Source of the DNA: Jannaschia seohaensis
Lineage (GTDB): Bacteria; Pseudomonadota; Alphaproteobacteria; Rhodobacterales; Rhodobacteraceae
Assembly (NCBI RefSeq): GCF_900116765.1
Contig: NZ_UETC01000007.1
Span: 104,862 to 168,861, forward strand
DNA: 64,000 nt
Direction of reading: 5' to 3'
Shown here: positions 28,432-37,553 of the stretch, one piece after another
Layout of the letters: every line of letters starts with the position of its first letter
Numbering within the stretch: the stretch's first letter is position 1
Notes under the pieces: model-generated
The model's database searches: none
What the model was told of the DNA's origin: nothing
What the model saw: the letters and a program-made list of their open reading frames with translations, nothing else
Made by a program: the position numbers and the translations under genes

Positions 28432-29919
28432 TTACCACCATTTCTCGGGACGTGCCACGAAGCCGGCACGGTCCTCGAGCGACTGTGCCACATTCATCAA
28501 CGCACCCTCTTCCCAGGGCTTGCCGATCAGTTGCAGCGCCATGGGCAGGCCGCGCCGATCCTGGCCGGTGGGGACCGCGATCCCCGGGAGGCCGGCGAGG
28601 TTCACCGTCACGGTGAAGACGTCGTTGAGATACATCTGGATCGGGTCCGCATCCTCCATCGCGCCGAGTTCGAACGCGCTGGAGGGCGTGGCCGGGGTCA
28701 GGATCGCGTCGACCCCGGCGGCGAAGACGTCCTCGAAGTCCTTCTTGATGAGCGTGCGGACCTTCCGGGCGCGGTTGTAATAGGCGTCGTAGAAGCCCGC
28801 GGACAGCACGTAGGTGCCGACCATGACCCGGCGCTGGACCTCGTCGCCGAAGCCTTCCGCGCGGGTTTTCTCGTACATCTCGGTGATGCCGTCGCCCTGG
28901 CTCAGCTTGGCGCGGTGGCCGAAGCGCACGCCGTCATAGCGCGCGAGGTTCGACGACGCCTCGGCAGGGGCGATGACGTAATAGGCCGGGAGGGCGTATT
29001 TCGTATGCGGCAGAGAGATGTCGCGGATCTCGGCGCCCGCGTCGCGCAGCATGTCGATGCCTTGCTGCCAGAGGGTGTCGATCTCTTCCGGCATGCCGTC
29101 GATGCGGTATTCCTTGGGGATGCCGATGACCTGGCCGCGGATATCGCCGGTCAGCATCGCCTCGAAATCGGGGACGGGCAGATCGGCGGAGGTCGAGTCC
29201 TTCGGGTCGTGGCCGGACATGGCGCGCAGGAAAATCGCCGCATCCCGGACGGAGCGGGTCATCGGACCCGCCTGGTCGAGACTGCTGGCGAAGGCGACGA
29301 TGCCCCAGCGCGAGCAGCGGCCATAGGTCGGCTTGATCCCGGTGATCCCGGTGAAGGCGGCGGGCTGACGGATCGAGCCGCCGGTATCGGTGCCCAGCGC
29401 GCCCAGGCAGAGATGGGCCGAGACGGCAGCGGCGGACCCGCCCGACGAGCCGCCAGGGGTCAGGGCGGCTTCGGAATTGCCGGCGCGCCAGGGGTTCACG
29501 GCGTCGCCGTAGACCGAGGTCTCGTTCGAGGACCCCATGGCGAATTCGTCCATGTTGAGCTTGCCCAGCATGATCGCGCCATCGTGGAACAGCTTGTCGG
29601 TGATGGTCGACTCATAGGGCGGCTTGAACCCGTCGAGAATCTTGGACGCCGCCTGAGAGAGCACGCCCTTGGTGCAGAACAGATCCTTCACACCGATCGG
29701 GATGCCGCACATGTCGGGCTGGTCGCCGCGCGCGATCCGGGCGTCGGCGGCCTTCGCCTGCGCGCGCGCGATCTCGGGCGTGTGATGCACGAAGGCGTTC
29801 AGGGCGCCCGCGCCCTCAATGGCCTCCAGATGCGCCTCGGTCAGCGCCAGGGCGGTCGTCTCGCCGGCGCGCAGCAGGTCGCGCGCCTCGGCGATGGTCA
29901 GGTCGGTCAGGGCGCTCAT
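28432..29919 (-). CDS. gatA: Asp-tRNA(Asn)/Glu-tRNA(Gln) amidotransferase subunit A
   Basis: GatA is the amidase subunit that frees ammonia from glutamine for transamidation of mischarged Asp-tRNA-Asn or Glu-tRNA-Gln. The 495 residues show the Ser-Ser-Lys triad region: Lys in [11 protein letters not shown] (about 78), [13 protein letters not shown], and [14 protein letters not shown] with the nucleophile. It overlaps gatC by 4 bp and is transcribed after it. gatB is not in this window. Confidence 0.96.
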   Translation of the reverse strand: MSALTDLTIAEARDLLRAGETTALALTEAHLEAIEGAGALNAFVHHTPEIARAQAKAADARIARGDQPDMCGIPIGVKDLFCTKGVLSQAASKILDGFKPPYESTITDKLFHDGAIMLGKLNMDEFAMGSSNETSVYGDAVNPWRAGNSEAALTPGGSSGGSAAAVSAHLCLGALGTDTGGSIRQPAAFTGITGIKPTYGRCSRWGIVAFASSLDQAGPMTRSVRDAAIFLRAMSGHDPKDSTSADLPVPDFEAMLTGDIRGQVIGIPKEYRIDGMPEEIDTLWQQGIDMLRDAGAEIRDISLPHTKYALPAYYVIAPAEASSNLARYDGVRFGHRAKLSQGDGITEMYEKTRAEGFGDEVQRRVMVGTYVLSAGFYDAYYNRARKVRTLIKKDFEDVFAAGVDAILTPATPSSAFELGAMEDADPIQMYLNDVFTVTVNLAGLPGIAVPTGQDRRGLPMALQLIGKPWEEGALMNVAQSLEDRAGFVARPEKWW

Positions 29920-30203
29920 TCGACCACCTTCGGCACGGCGAAAAAGCCCTCGCGGGCCTCGGGGGCGTTGGCCAGAATCGCTTCGGCCTGGTTGCCATCG
30001 GTGACCACGTCATCGCGGCGCTTCAGGCGCATCGGGGTGACCGAGACCATCGGTTCGACGCCGTCCACGTCCACCTCCTGCAATTGCTCGATGAAGCCGA
30101 GGATGGCGTTGAATTCGCCTGCGAGGGCGGGCAGGCGCTCCTCTGGGACGGCAATGCGCGCGAGCTTGGCTGTGCGGCGGGCGGTCTCTGTGTCGATGGA
30201 CAT
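29916..30203 (-). CDS. gatC: Asp-tRNA(Asn)/Glu-tRNA(Gln) amidotransferase subunit C
   Basis: GatC is the small chaperone-like subunit that wraps the GatA-GatB interface. The 95-residue protein reads [20 protein letters not shown] and ends [11 protein letters not shown], the standard GatC pattern including VDVDGVEPM. The start at 30203 was chosen by family length. An upstream open extension has no similarity. Its stop overlaps the gatA ATG. Confidence 0.95.
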   Translation of the reverse strand: MSIDTETARRTAKLARIAVPEERLPALAGEFNAILGFIEQLQEVDVDGVEPMVSVTPMRLKRRDDVVTDGNQAEAILANAPEAREGFFAVPKVVE

Positions 30204-30271
30204 GGGGCCTCGGGGCGGATTGCGGGTGGTTCGGCGCGGTCTAGCGGGCGCGCGCGCCGGGTTCAACGGGG

Positions 30272-30297
30272 GTAGGGCGGGGATACCCCCGCCCTAC
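30272..30297. terminator. Palindromic terminator between gatC promoter side and DUF2306 gene
   Basis: GTAGGGCGGGG-ATAC-CCCCGCCCTAC is an 11-bp perfect stem. It includes the TAG stop of the DUF2306 gene (minus strand, 30294-30296). It is a near copy of the element at 6838-6863, which supplies the stop of the esterase gene. Confidence 0.65.
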
Positions 30298-30956
30298 GAC
30301 GGCTCGGCCGAGGGCGCGGGGCGGCGGCGGAGATACAGTTCGAGCAGGAGAAGCTGGGGCAGGAAGAAGCCCACGAACATCGCGCGATCGAAGGCTCCGT
30401 CGAACGCCTCGGTGGAGGCCAGCCCTCCGGTCGCCGCATACCAGAGCCCGTATTGCACCCGATAGAGCCAGGAGCCGATTGCCAGCCACATCAGCCGCAG
30501 GCCCCAGCGGCGATGGCGGGCGGTGTCGCGCGCGCGGGCGACGCGGATCGTCTGCACCGCCGCCGCCCCCAGCAGCACGCCATAGAGCGCGAAGCCCGCG
30601 CTCATCCCCGGCCCGCCCACGGTGCCCTGCCTTGCGATGTAGGTCAGGCCGCCCGCCGCGGTGATCAGCGCGCCGCCCACCACGATTCGGCCCGAGACGC
30701 GGTGTACCCGCGGCCAGCGGGTCCGGATCGCCGCGACGGGCTGAAGCAGGGCCAGGACCGTGACCGCCGCGCCCGCGATCATGTGGACGAAGAGCGCGCG
30801 GCTGGCCCAGCCGTCCTCGGGATGGACGAAGCGTGTCGGCGTGGCCAGGACCAGATCGAGACCGTCGATGCCCTGCCGGGCCGACACCACCGCGAAGGGC
30901 AGGGCCAGCAGCACCGCCAACCCGATCAGCAGCGTCATGGGGCGCGGCAACGTCAT
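30294..30956 (-). CDS. DUF2306 integral membrane protein
   Basis: This 220-residue protein has about six membrane segments, an RALFVHMIAGAAVTVLALLQ stretch and a conserved HRVSGRI and DTARHRRWGLRL pattern, as in DUF2306 membrane proteins. Their function is not established. ATG at 30956 is used; a second Met six residues later is possible. The gene stands alone between gatC and the IS5-type element. Confidence 0.75.
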   Translation of the reverse strand: MTLPRPMTLLIGLAVLLALPFAVVSARQGIDGLDLVLATPTRFVHPEDGWASRALFVHMIAGAAVTVLALLQPVAAIRTRWPRVHRVSGRIVVGGALITAAGGLTYIARQGTVGGPGMSAGFALYGVLLGAAAVQTIRVARARDTARHRRWGLRLMWLAIGSWLYRVQYGLWYAATGGLASTEAFDGAFDRAMFVGFFLPQLLLLELYLRRRPAPSAEPS

Positions 30957-31047
30957 CGCGTGGCTCCTTCCGGCGGCCCGCCGTCTCGTATCAGGCGCGC
31001 CGAGGTGGGTCGTCCGGCCTCGGCGCGCGGGCGTGCTCTAGAGCCTA

Positions 31048-31890
31048 GGCTCCGGACCCATTACCCGTCTAGCGTCGTCAGCTGGTTCGTGAGTCACGGG
31101 CGCCGTTCCGGGAGGATGGCCATGTCTGAGACCCTTTTCTGGCTGAGCGAGGCGCAGATGGAGCGGCTCAGACCGCTTCTTCCCGACAAGGTTCGCGGCG
31201 TGGCGCGGGTGGACGACCGGCGAGTGATCTCGGGCATCGTGCATGTGCTGAAGTCCGGCTGCCGATGGTTCGACACGCCTGCCGAGTAAGGCCCGCGCAA
31301 GACGCTCTAGACCGTTGGCGCCGTTGGGCGGAGAGGGCCACTGGGTCCGTATCTTCGAGGCCCTGGCCGATGCCGGCGGCCCGCCCGCGCAGGTCCTCAT
31401 CGACAGCTCTGCCGTCTCCGCCCACCGTTCCGCGAGTGGAGGAAAGGGGGCGAGGTCGCGCTGGGCGTCGGACGGTCGCGCGGCGGGCGCACGACCAAGA
31501 TCCACGCGCGCGCGGACCGCTGGTGCCGCCCCGTGCGGCTGATGCTGACCGGCGGCAACGTTGCGGACTGCATCGCGGCAGAGACGCTGCTGGAACGCCT
31601 GCCACCCCACGCCCTCGTCGTCCTCGGGGACAAGGGCTACGACAGCACCGCGCTGCGCGAGCAAGTGAAGCGCCTCGGCGCCTTCCCGAACATCCCGCCG
31701 AGGAAGAAGCGCAAGCGCCGCATCTTCTGGTGCCGCGACTTCTACCGCGACCGCAACGCCATCGAGCGCATGTTCGGCAGGCTCAAGGACGTCTGCCGGA
31801 TCGCCACCCGTTACGACCGAAGGGCCGATGTCCTCCTCTCCGCCGTCACCCTCGCCGCCACCGTCAGCTGCTGGTTATGAGTCCGGAGCC
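31048..31890 (+). mobile_element. IS5-family (IS427-group-like) insertion sequence, decayed
   Basis: The element is 843 bp long. Left end GGCTCCGGACCCA (31048-31060) and right end TGAGTCCGGAGCC (31878-31890) are inverted repeats with one mismatch, and both sides are flanked by TA (31046-31047 and 31891-31892), the target duplication of the IS427 group. The inside codes for a broken IS5-type DDE transposase on the plus strand. It separates the DUF2306 gene from the beta-helix gene and may have removed or replaced the native 5' end of the latter. Confidence 0.88.
31122..31880 (+). pseudogene. IS5-family transposase, inactivated
   Basis: Three consecutive pieces in different frames rebuild one IS5 transposase. 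The first (MSETLFWLSEAQMERL to CRWFDTPAE) ends at a TAA at 31287-31289 where relatives have Tyr. The second (from about 31330, WVRIFEALADAGGPP and VLIDSSAVSAHRSASGG, carrying the first catalytic Asp) is shifted. The third (31533-31880, LMLTGGNVADC, LGDKGYDS, NAIERMFGRLKD) carries the second Asp and the Glu. The shift at AAAGGGGGCG could be the programmed frameshift of this group, but the TAA and the first shift are true lesions. Confidence 0.85.
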
Positions 31891-32947
31891 TAATGTCACG
31901 CGTAGAGAAGTCACATTGACCGAAGTTTCAACCATTGTCATCGACCCGGAAAACGCCGACGCCTTGTACCGCATCGGAGAGAAGTATCCTGCCGGTGTGA
32001 ACGTCCAACTGTCGCCAGGCGAATTCGTCTTCGAGAAAACCGTCTTCCTCCCATCCAACACGTCGATCGTCGGGTCGGGCAAGGAAAAGACCCGTCTGGT
32101 CCTGGCTCCGGGGAGCCATTGCCATCTTTTCACCAATATCGACCATCAACGCGGAAACTCCAATCTGAGTTTGAGCGGCTTTTCCGTGGAAGGCCATGGC
32201 GATACGCAGGAGCGGCAGGGTCATCACAAGGCCCTGACCTTCTGCTGCGCTATCTACATGAAGAAGACCCGCGACGTTCGGGTCGAAGACGTGGATTTTC
32301 ACGACATCCGCCAGACGGCCACTCACTTCAACGGCTCGTCAACTATCACCGTTCGGAACTGCACCATGCGCAAGCTGGGCTGGAGCGGCGTTTCAACCAG
32401 CGATGCGTCAAACATGCTGGTGGATGTCACGATAAGCAACGCGGGGCGCGACACGATGCATTCGGGCATTCATCTGGATGGCGGTGTCGGTGTCTTGTGC
32501 CGGGCGGACGTCAGTGACACGACCGGCAATGGAGTCATGCTCGATTCTTCCTATAGTCCGCTTCGAAACGTCGTCGTGGAAGGCCGCGCCAGCAACTGCA
32601 AGCGCGGGCTGTCACTCAGCGGGTCGGCCGTAAAGGTTTTGGAGACTGTCATGATATCGGGCACCTTCGTAAACAATGCTGAGGTGGGCATCATGGTCTC
32701 GAATGCCCGCGGGGTCGTTCTGACTCGTTGCAATGTCTCCGGAAACGGTCAGATCGGCGTGCTTTTTCAGGGGCGAAGCGGCGGCCGGGACTGCATCGTC
32801 CATGACTCGACGATCTCAAGCAACCCCGAGGATATCAAGGAACTGCATGCCAGCGGTGGAAACTGGGTGTTTACCGGAGATGTCACCGCGGACGCGACCT
32901 GCCCGGTGAACGCGCGCAGCCTGTCCTTCTACACCGCTTCGCGCTGA
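31877..32947 (+). CDS. Right-handed parallel beta-helix repeat protein, 5' end altered by IS
   Basis: The frame codes for about 356 residues rich in the short repeated strands of a pectate-lyase-like beta helix (FLPSNTSIVGSGKEKTRLVL, NLSLSGFSVEG, VRVEDVDFHDI, TITVRNCTMRK, GIHLDGGVGVLCR). No signal peptide is seen. The first ATG lies inside the right end of the IS. An alternative TTG at 31916 has AGAGAAG in front and lies outside it. The native start may have been lost. Lower GC and different codon use from the flanks suggest transfer. The function, perhaps polysaccharide lyase or epimerase, is not defined. Confidence 0.7.
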   Translation: MSPEPNVTRREVTLTEVSTIVIDPENADALYRIGEKYPAGVNVQLSPGEFVFEKTVFLPSNTSIVGSGKEKTRLVLAPGSHCHLFTNIDHQRGNSNLSLSGFSVEGHGDTQERQGHHKALTFCCAIYMKKTRDVRVEDVDFHDIRQTATHFNGSSTITVRNCTMRKLGWSGVSTSDASNMLVDVTISNAGRDTMHSGIHLDGGVGVLCRADVSDTTGNGVMLDSSYSPLRNVVVEGRASNCKRGLSLSGSAVKVLETVMISGTFVNNAEVGIMVSNARGVVLTRCNVSGNGQIGVLFQGRSGGRDCIVHDSTISSNPEDIKELHASGGNWVFTGDVTADATCPVNARSLSFYTASR

Positions 32948-33447
32948 AGAGAACCCATCCAAATCAGCGAAGCCCAGCCGGATGTCCCATGCGACAAGTC
33001 GCGCCGGGGCAACCGAACGGTGTAGTTGAGTGTCTCCACCCATGAGCTGCTCGGCCCGCTGGACATAGCACACGAGTAGCCCTGCCTGCTGGCCGCAAAG
33101 GCGCTCGGCAACGGGTTCGTACTGGCCCAGTCCCCCTCCGATCAGCGTGACCGGAGGGTGCTCGTCCGGGTCGAAATTCGGCGGCGCATCGACCGCACGT
33201 CCCATCGATCGCCGGGCTCGCGATCGGAAAGCTCATCGTCATCGCGATTGGACAACACCTAGAACTCCGCCGCGACGGAACCAAAGACGGTGCCGTCCAG
33301 GGACGATGCTGCACGCGCGATGTGATCGGCCGGGCAGGCTTCGCTCGATGCGGCTGCGTGAACCGCCTTCGCCGACACTCGATTGATTCACTGCAATGCA
33401 AGGACGGATCCTTGCCCTTACCGTGATGCCCGATTGGGGAGGGCAAA
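32948..33447. other. 500-bp stretch without a convincing gene
   Basis: No frame here has a good start, ribosome site and recognisable domain. A minus-strand frame at 32816-33205 (DPDEHPPVTLIGGGLGQYEP) looks somewhat protein-like but overlaps the end of the beta-helix gene and matches nothing I know. It may be the remnant of a decayed gene. Base composition is mixed, as in the neighbouring acquired segment. Confidence 0.5.
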
Positions 33448-34065
33448 ATGACCGTTACGACACAAAGACGATCCAAGTTGATATCGGTCGTCCTTATCGC
33501 AAGTGCTGTCTTGATCGGTCCCGCCAGAGGCGAAACGGGACTCCAGGCCGCACAGCGGGGCGATTTCGCGACCGCGCGGGCGATCTGGACGGAGGAGGCG
33601 CGCGCAGGCGATCCGGCGGCGGCCTACAATCTTGGAAGGATGTACACCAATGGCGACGGGGTGCGCCGGTCGAACCAGAAGGCCTTCGAGTGGTATGGGC
33701 GCGCGGTTGAGGGCGGATTGGCACAGGCGCAATTTCAGGTGGGCTACATGTATGCCGTCGGTGAAGGCGTGCAGACCGACCTGCGCAAGGCCATTATCTG
33801 GACAGGGCGCGCGGCCCGGCAGGGGCATGCGCAGGCGCGGGGAAATCTCCCCGAGATGCAGACATACGTCGCGGCCTCCTATCGCTCCGACGATCAGGAC
33901 ATCGTGCGGGCGTGGGGCTGGTATAGCCTCGCGGGCGAGAACGGCAGCGATCTGGGCAGGGAGATGGCCCGGAATTTACGCGACTTGATGCAAGCGCAGG
34001 AAGTTCGGCGAGCCGAGGCATTGCTCCGGGAATGCCGACGCACGGGCTATGTCTCTTGCGACTGA
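33448..34065 (+). CDS. Sel1-like repeat protein, exported
   Basis: This 205-residue protein has a signal peptide (about residues 1-28, ending in PARG-E) and three to four Sel1-like/TPR-like helical repeats: AAAYNLGRMYTNGDGVRRS, then AQFQVGYMYAVGEGVQTD, then ARGWYSLAG-like (AWGWYSLAGENGS). Sel1 proteins are periplasmic adaptors that bind other proteins. GGGAGGGCAAA precedes the ATG. It stands alone, with a 171-bp gap to the next convergent gene. Confidence 0.82.
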   Translation: MTVTTQRRSKLISVVLIASAVLIGPARGETGLQAAQRGDFATARAIWTEEARAGDPAAAYNLGRMYTNGDGVRRSNQKAFEWYGRAVEGGLAQAQFQVGYMYAVGEGVQTDLRKAIIWTGRAARQGHAQARGNLPEMQTYVAASYRSDDQDIVRAWGWYSLAGENGSDLGREMARNLRDLMQAQEVRRAEALLRECRRTGYVSCD

Positions 34066-34236
34066 TCCCCGTTTCGGGACGGTGCCGCCTAGTTGGAACC
34101 GAAGGAGCGATCCATCGGGCCGTCGCGCCGGGGGACAGACCTTCGATCGCTGAACGTTCTGGACGGGGTTCGAGCCATTCCGGCCCCTGGGCAACGCGGT
34201 CGCGTAGGGGGGCTTTCCGCGCAGCTCGCGCCCTGC

Positions 34237-34710
34237 CTACGGCCCCAGCTTGCGCGGCACGGGGTGCATGTTCGCGCGGTGGAAGGCGCGCGTCCCCGCG
34301 GCCGAAAGCGTCAGCCGCGCGATCCGCCAGCCCGCGCCGGTGCGCTGGAACGTGTGATCGTACTGCCCCCAGAGCTCGCTTTCCCGCCCGTCCGCGCGGT
34401 AGCGGTGCCAAGCGTAGAGGTAGCAGTTCGAGGTCGCGCGGTCGGGGGTCTCGAAGGTCACGGTGACGTTGGAGACATGGTGGCTTGTCGCCGCGAAGAG
34501 CGTCGTGGCGCCCTTCGTCACCATGGCATGCAGCGCCGCCGCGCCGGTCACGATATCGACGTCGGGGCCGTAGTCGATGACCGCGTCCTCGGTGAAGAGC
34601 GCGGCCACGCCATCGGGGTCGGCGCGGTCGAAATGAAAGCAATAGGCGTGGATCAGGTCGGTGATCTCGGCGCGGTCGCAAAGCCCTTCCAGAGTGCGGG
34701 CGTGGGGCAT
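34237..34710 (-). CDS. SnoaL/NTF2-like family protein
   Basis: This 157-residue protein has the cone-shaped SnoaL_4/NTF2 fold: LCDRAEITDLIHAYCFHFDR at the start, GVAALFTEDAVIDYG, HHVSNVTVTFETPD and WGQYDHTFQRTGAGWRIARL at the end. Members are small dehydratases, isomerases or hydroxylase partners in aromatic or polyketide degradation. The start MPHARTLEG at 34710 fits the family. It is the last gene of a GST-SDR-SnoaL transcription unit whose promoter carries a copy of the shared operator at 36239. Confidence 0.8.
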   Translation of the reverse strand: MPHARTLEGLCDRAEITDLIHAYCFHFDRADPDGVAALFTEDAVIDYGPDVDIVTGAAALHAMVTKGATTLFAATSHHVSNVTVTFETPDRATSNCYLYAWHRYRADGRESELWGQYDHTFQRTGAGWRIARLTLSAAGTRAFHRANMHPVPRKLGP

Positions 34711-34732
34711 GGCGTCTCCTTTCCTGGGGCTT

Positions 34733-35503
34733 TCAGCGAGTCTGCAGGAGCCCGCCCTCAATGGGCATGATATGCCCGGTGATCCACGAGGCGCGGTCGG
34801 TGCCGAGGAAATGGATGGCCTCCGCGATCTCTTCGGCGCGGCCCCATCGCGAGAGCGGATAGCGTTGGATCACGCCGGACAGCAGCCGTTCGAGGTCGGC
34901 CTCATCGGTCGCGCGGGCGCGGAATTGCGACTCCGAGAGGGGCGTGCGCACGGCACCCGGCGCGACGGCGTTCACCCGCACCCCCTCGGCCGCGAAATCG
35001 GCGGCCAGCTGGCGGGTGAGCGCCACGACCGCGCCCTTCGCCGCAGAATAGGCGGCGACGCCCTTCATCCCCGCAAGCCCCACCGTGGAGGCGGTGAAGA
35101 CCAGGGCGCCGCTTGTCTTGACGAGCTCCGGCAGGGTAGCGCGCGCGGTCAGGAAGGCGCCAGTGGCGTTCACGTCGAGCGCGCGGCGCCAGTCTTCGAG
35201 GTCGAGCGCGAGGATGCCGCCCTCGACCATCGCGCCCGCATTGGCCGCGACGCAGTCGATCCGGCCCGTGGCCTCCGTCACGCGCGCCACCATCCCGGCC
35301 ACGGAAGACTCGTCGGTCACGTCGCAGCGCAGGGCCTCCGCCCGGCCCCCGGATTCACCGATCTCGGCGGCGACCCGGGCGGCCGCCTCGCGGTCGATAT
35401 CGGCGCAGAAGACCGTCGCGCCGTCCGCGGCGAAGCGCCGGGCCGTGGCCGCCCCGATGCCGGAGCCGCCGCCAGTGACGATGACGGTCCGGGGCGTGCT
35501 CAA
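34733..35503 (-). CDS. Short-chain dehydrogenase/reductase
   Basis: This 256-residue classical SDR has TGGGSGIG cofactor loop (about residues 11-18), NAGAM, the catalytic Ser in FTASTVGLAG and YSAAKGAVVAL with Tyr/Lys. An Asp after the second strand (CADIDREAA) predicts preference for NAD(H). Translation begins at a TTG overlapping the GST stop (TTGA), giving strict coupling. It lies between the GST gene and the SnoaL-like gene. Confidence 0.88.
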   Translation of the reverse strand: MSTPRTVIVTGGGSGIGAATARRFAADGATVFCADIDREAAARVAAEIGESGGRAEALRCDVTDESSVAGMVARVTEATGRIDCVAANAGAMVEGGILALDLEDWRRALDVNATGAFLTARATLPELVKTSGALVFTASTVGLAGMKGVAAYSAAKGAVVALTRQLAADFAAEGVRVNAVAPGAVRTPLSESQFRARATDEADLERLLSGVIQRYPLSRWGRAEEIAEAIHFLGTDRASWITGHIMPIEGGLLQTR

Positions 35504-36210
35504 GCGGGGCTCTCGCCCAACTCGATGTCGGGGGCGAAGACCTGCGGGTAGAGCGAGCGCATGGCCGCCTCGTCGAATTCCGCCTTGAAGGCGTGGTGAT
35601 CCTTCAGCGCGGCGGCGCGGTGGGCCGCGGGGCGGGCGTCGATCTCGCTCATGAGGCGGTCGAGATTGGGGTATTTCTCCATGATGGCGTCGTCGCCCAG
35701 CATGTAGGTCAGCCGCGAGCCCCAGCCCCAGACGGCCATATCGACGATCGTATAGGTCTCGCCCAGCATGTAGGGCCCCTTCGCCAGCCGGTCGTCGACG
35801 ATCTGCCAATGCCGCCGCGCCTCGTAGTCGTAGCGCTTGACCGCGTAGGGCGGCTTCTCGGGGGCGAAGTTGCGGAAGTGGACCGCCTGGCCGGAGAAGG
35901 GTCCGAGCCCGGAGGCCACGAACATCAGCCAGGACAGCAGCGCGCCGCGATTGGCGTCGCCCTCGGGCGGCAGGAACTGGCCGGTCTTCTCGGCGAGGTA
36001 GAGCAGGATGGCGTTGCTGTCGAAGATCACCGCGTCGCCATCGGTCAGCACGGGCAGCTTGGCGTTGGGGTTCAGCGCCTTGAAGGTGTCCGTGTGCTGC
36101 TCGGCCTTCTTGGTGTCGATGGGCACGAGTTCGTGTTCGAGGTCCGCTTCGTACAGGAACAGCGCCACCTTCATCGGGTTGGGCGCCATGTTGTAGAAGA
36201 ACCGGATCAT
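35500..36210 (-). CDS. Glutathione S-transferase family protein
   Basis: This 236-residue protein has an N-terminal thioredoxin-fold GST domain (MIRFFYNMAPNPMKVALFLY, NPNAKLPVLTDGDAVIFDSN with the cis-Pro and glutathione-binding Ser) and a C-terminal all-helical domain (YTIVDMAVWGWGSRL). Bacterial GSTs next to SDRs often act in degradation of aromatic or ether compounds. ATG at 36210 follows a GGGGG stretch. It heads the minus-strand unit divergent from the ATP-NAD kinase gene, with an operator copy between them. Confidence 0.88.
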   Translation of the reverse strand: MIRFFYNMAPNPMKVALFLYEADLEHELVPIDTKKAEQHTDTFKALNPNAKLPVLTDGDAVIFDSNAILLYLAEKTGQFLPPEGDANRGALLSWLMFVASGLGPFSGQAVHFRNFAPEKPPYAVKRYDYEARRHWQIVDDRLAKGPYMLGETYTIVDMAVWGWGSRLTYMLGDDAIMEKYPNLDRLMSEIDARPAAHRAAALKDHHAFKAEFDEAAMRSLYPQVFAPDIELGESPA

Positions 36211-36238
36211 GCCGCCCCCTTGCCTTGGTCTGGTCTGC

Positions 36239-36254
36239 GTGCGCATTGTGAACA
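36239..36254. promoter_or_regulatory. Putative IclR operator, site 1
   Basis: GTGCGCATTGTGAACA lies between the divergent GST unit and the kinase gene. It is one of six aligned 16-mers in the locus (others at 37488, 45141, 47065, 51832, 60831). A further half-site TTGTGCGCGAT follows at 36256. Confidence 0.6.
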
Positions 36255-36354
36255 CTTGTGCGCGATGGATCGTGCGTCGGTTCCGCCGCGCCTGTCAACG
36301 GCGAAACTGCGCGGCGTCGGGGCGGCGTCGGGATGAGGGAAAGCGGCTGGAGCC

Positions 36355-37479
36355 ATGAAACGTCCTTTGAAGATCGGACTGATCGTCAACCCGAATGCAG
36401 GGCTCGGCGGGGCCGTCGGGCTCAAGGGCACGGACGGGCCGGACATCGTCGCGCAGGCGCTCGCCCGGGGCGCCGTGGCGCAGGCCGGGCCGCGGGTGCG
36501 GCGGGCCATGGCGAGGCTGGCGGCGCGGGTGCCGGGCGCGGCGCTGGTGACGGTGCCGGGGGCGCTCGGGGCGGAGTGGGTCGAGGGGCTCGACCTCGCA
36601 ACGGAGGTGCGGGCCTTGCCCCAGGTGACGGGCACCGCGCGCGACACATGGCAGGCGGTCATGGCGATGGCGGATTGCGACCTGATCGTCTTCGGCGGCG
36701 GCGACGGGACGGCGCGGGACGTGGCGGGGCGGGTCCCCTCGGGCACCGGTATCCTGGGCGTTCCTTGCGGGGTGAAGATGCATTCCGGCGTCTTTGCGAT
36801 CTCGCCCGAGGCGGCGGGCGCGCTGCTCGCCGACCTTCTTGAAGGGCAGGGACCGGTCGACTGGGACGACGCGGCCGAGGTCATGGATATCGACGAGGAT
36901 GCACTGCGCGCGGGCCGGATCGCCCCGAGGCTCTACGAGCAAGCGCGGACTCCAAAGGCGGGCAGCCGCATCCAGGCGTCGAAGGGCGGGCCGCGCAAGG
37001 ATTGGGGCGCGGAGCTGATGGGGGCCGCCGCGGAGGTCGTGCAGCAGATGGAAGAGGGCACGGTCTACGTCATCGGCCCCGGCACGAGCGCGGGCGCGGT
37101 GATGCGGGCCGCCGGTCATGCGCCCACCGTGCTCGGCACCGACGCCATGCTGAACGGCGCGGTCGTCGCGCGCGACGCCACGGCGCGGCAGCTCGAGGAT
37201 GTAAGCGCCGGCCACCCGGTCAAGATCGTGCTCGGCGTGACCGGCCAGCAGGGTTTCCTCTTGGGGCGCGGCAACCAGCAGATCGGCCCGGCGCTGATCC
37301 GCCGCGCGGGCCGGGGCGGGCTGATCGTGCTCGGCACCGAAGACAAGATCGCCGCGCTGGCGCAGCCCCGGCTCTGGGTGGACACCGGCGACCCCGATCT
37401 CGACGCCGAGATCAGCGGGTTCGTCCGGGTGCGCACCGGCTATCGGCGGGAGATGATGATGCGTATCGCCGCGAGTTGA
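36355..37479 (+). CDS. ATP-NAD/AcoX kinase family protein
   Basis: This 374-residue protein starts KIGLIVNPNAGLGGAVGLKG and carries the diacylglycerol/NAD-kinase motif LIVFGGGDGTARDV at about residue 113-126, then LGVPCGVKMHSGVFA, typical of the ATP-NAD kinase/AcoX group. These proteins are longer than ordinary NAD kinases, and their substrate is often unknown. In acetoin clusters AcoX has a related role. Here it precedes the GcvP-like pair by 74 bp, in which a second operator copy lies. A phosphorylation step in the locus's pathway or cofactor supply are both possible. Confidence 0.82.
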   Translation: MKRPLKIGLIVNPNAGLGGAVGLKGTDGPDIVAQALARGAVAQAGPRVRRAMARLAARVPGAALVTVPGALGAEWVEGLDLATEVRALPQVTGTARDTWQAVMAMADCDLIVFGGGDGTARDVAGRVPSGTGILGVPCGVKMHSGVFAISPEAAGALLADLLEGQGPVDWDDAAEVMDIDEDALRAGRIAPRLYEQARTPKAGSRIQASKGGPRKDWGAELMGAAAEVVQQMEEGTVYVIGPGTSAGAVMRAAGHAPTVLGTDAMLNGAVVARDATARQLEDVSAGHPVKIVLGVTGQQGFLLGRGNQQIGPALIRRAGRGGLIVLGTEDKIAALAQPRLWVDTGDPDLDAEISGFVRVRTGYRREMMMRIAAS

Positions 37480-37487
37480 TTCATGGT

Positions 37488-37503
37488 GTGCGATATGCGA
37501 ACT
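37488..37503. promoter_or_regulatory. Putative IclR operator, site 2
   Basis: GTGCGATATGCGAACT lies 51 bp before the GcvPA-like start. It is directly followed by TTTTGTGCACAATATT, containing the palindrome TTGTGCACAA, so two binding positions are possible. Confidence 0.6.
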
Positions 37504-37553
37504 TTTGTGCACAATATTCGGCAACAGACTGAATCGCGACAGGGAGCAAGGTG

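Noticed and set aside
26692..30465. 1257-codon plus-strand frame across rnpB, the amidase, lipoprotein, gatA and gatC
   Set aside because: Five solid minus-strand features occupy it; the long frame comes from the lack of stop codons in GC-rich DNA.
32816..33205. Minus-strand gene of 129 codons
   Set aside because: It overlaps the 3' end of the beta-helix gene, lacks a ribosome site and matches no family known to me; kept only as a possible remnant.
37480..37553. Glycine riboswitch before the GcvPA-like gene
   Set aside because: The 74-bp gap is too short for a tandem glycine aptamer and shows only the operator-like palindromes.
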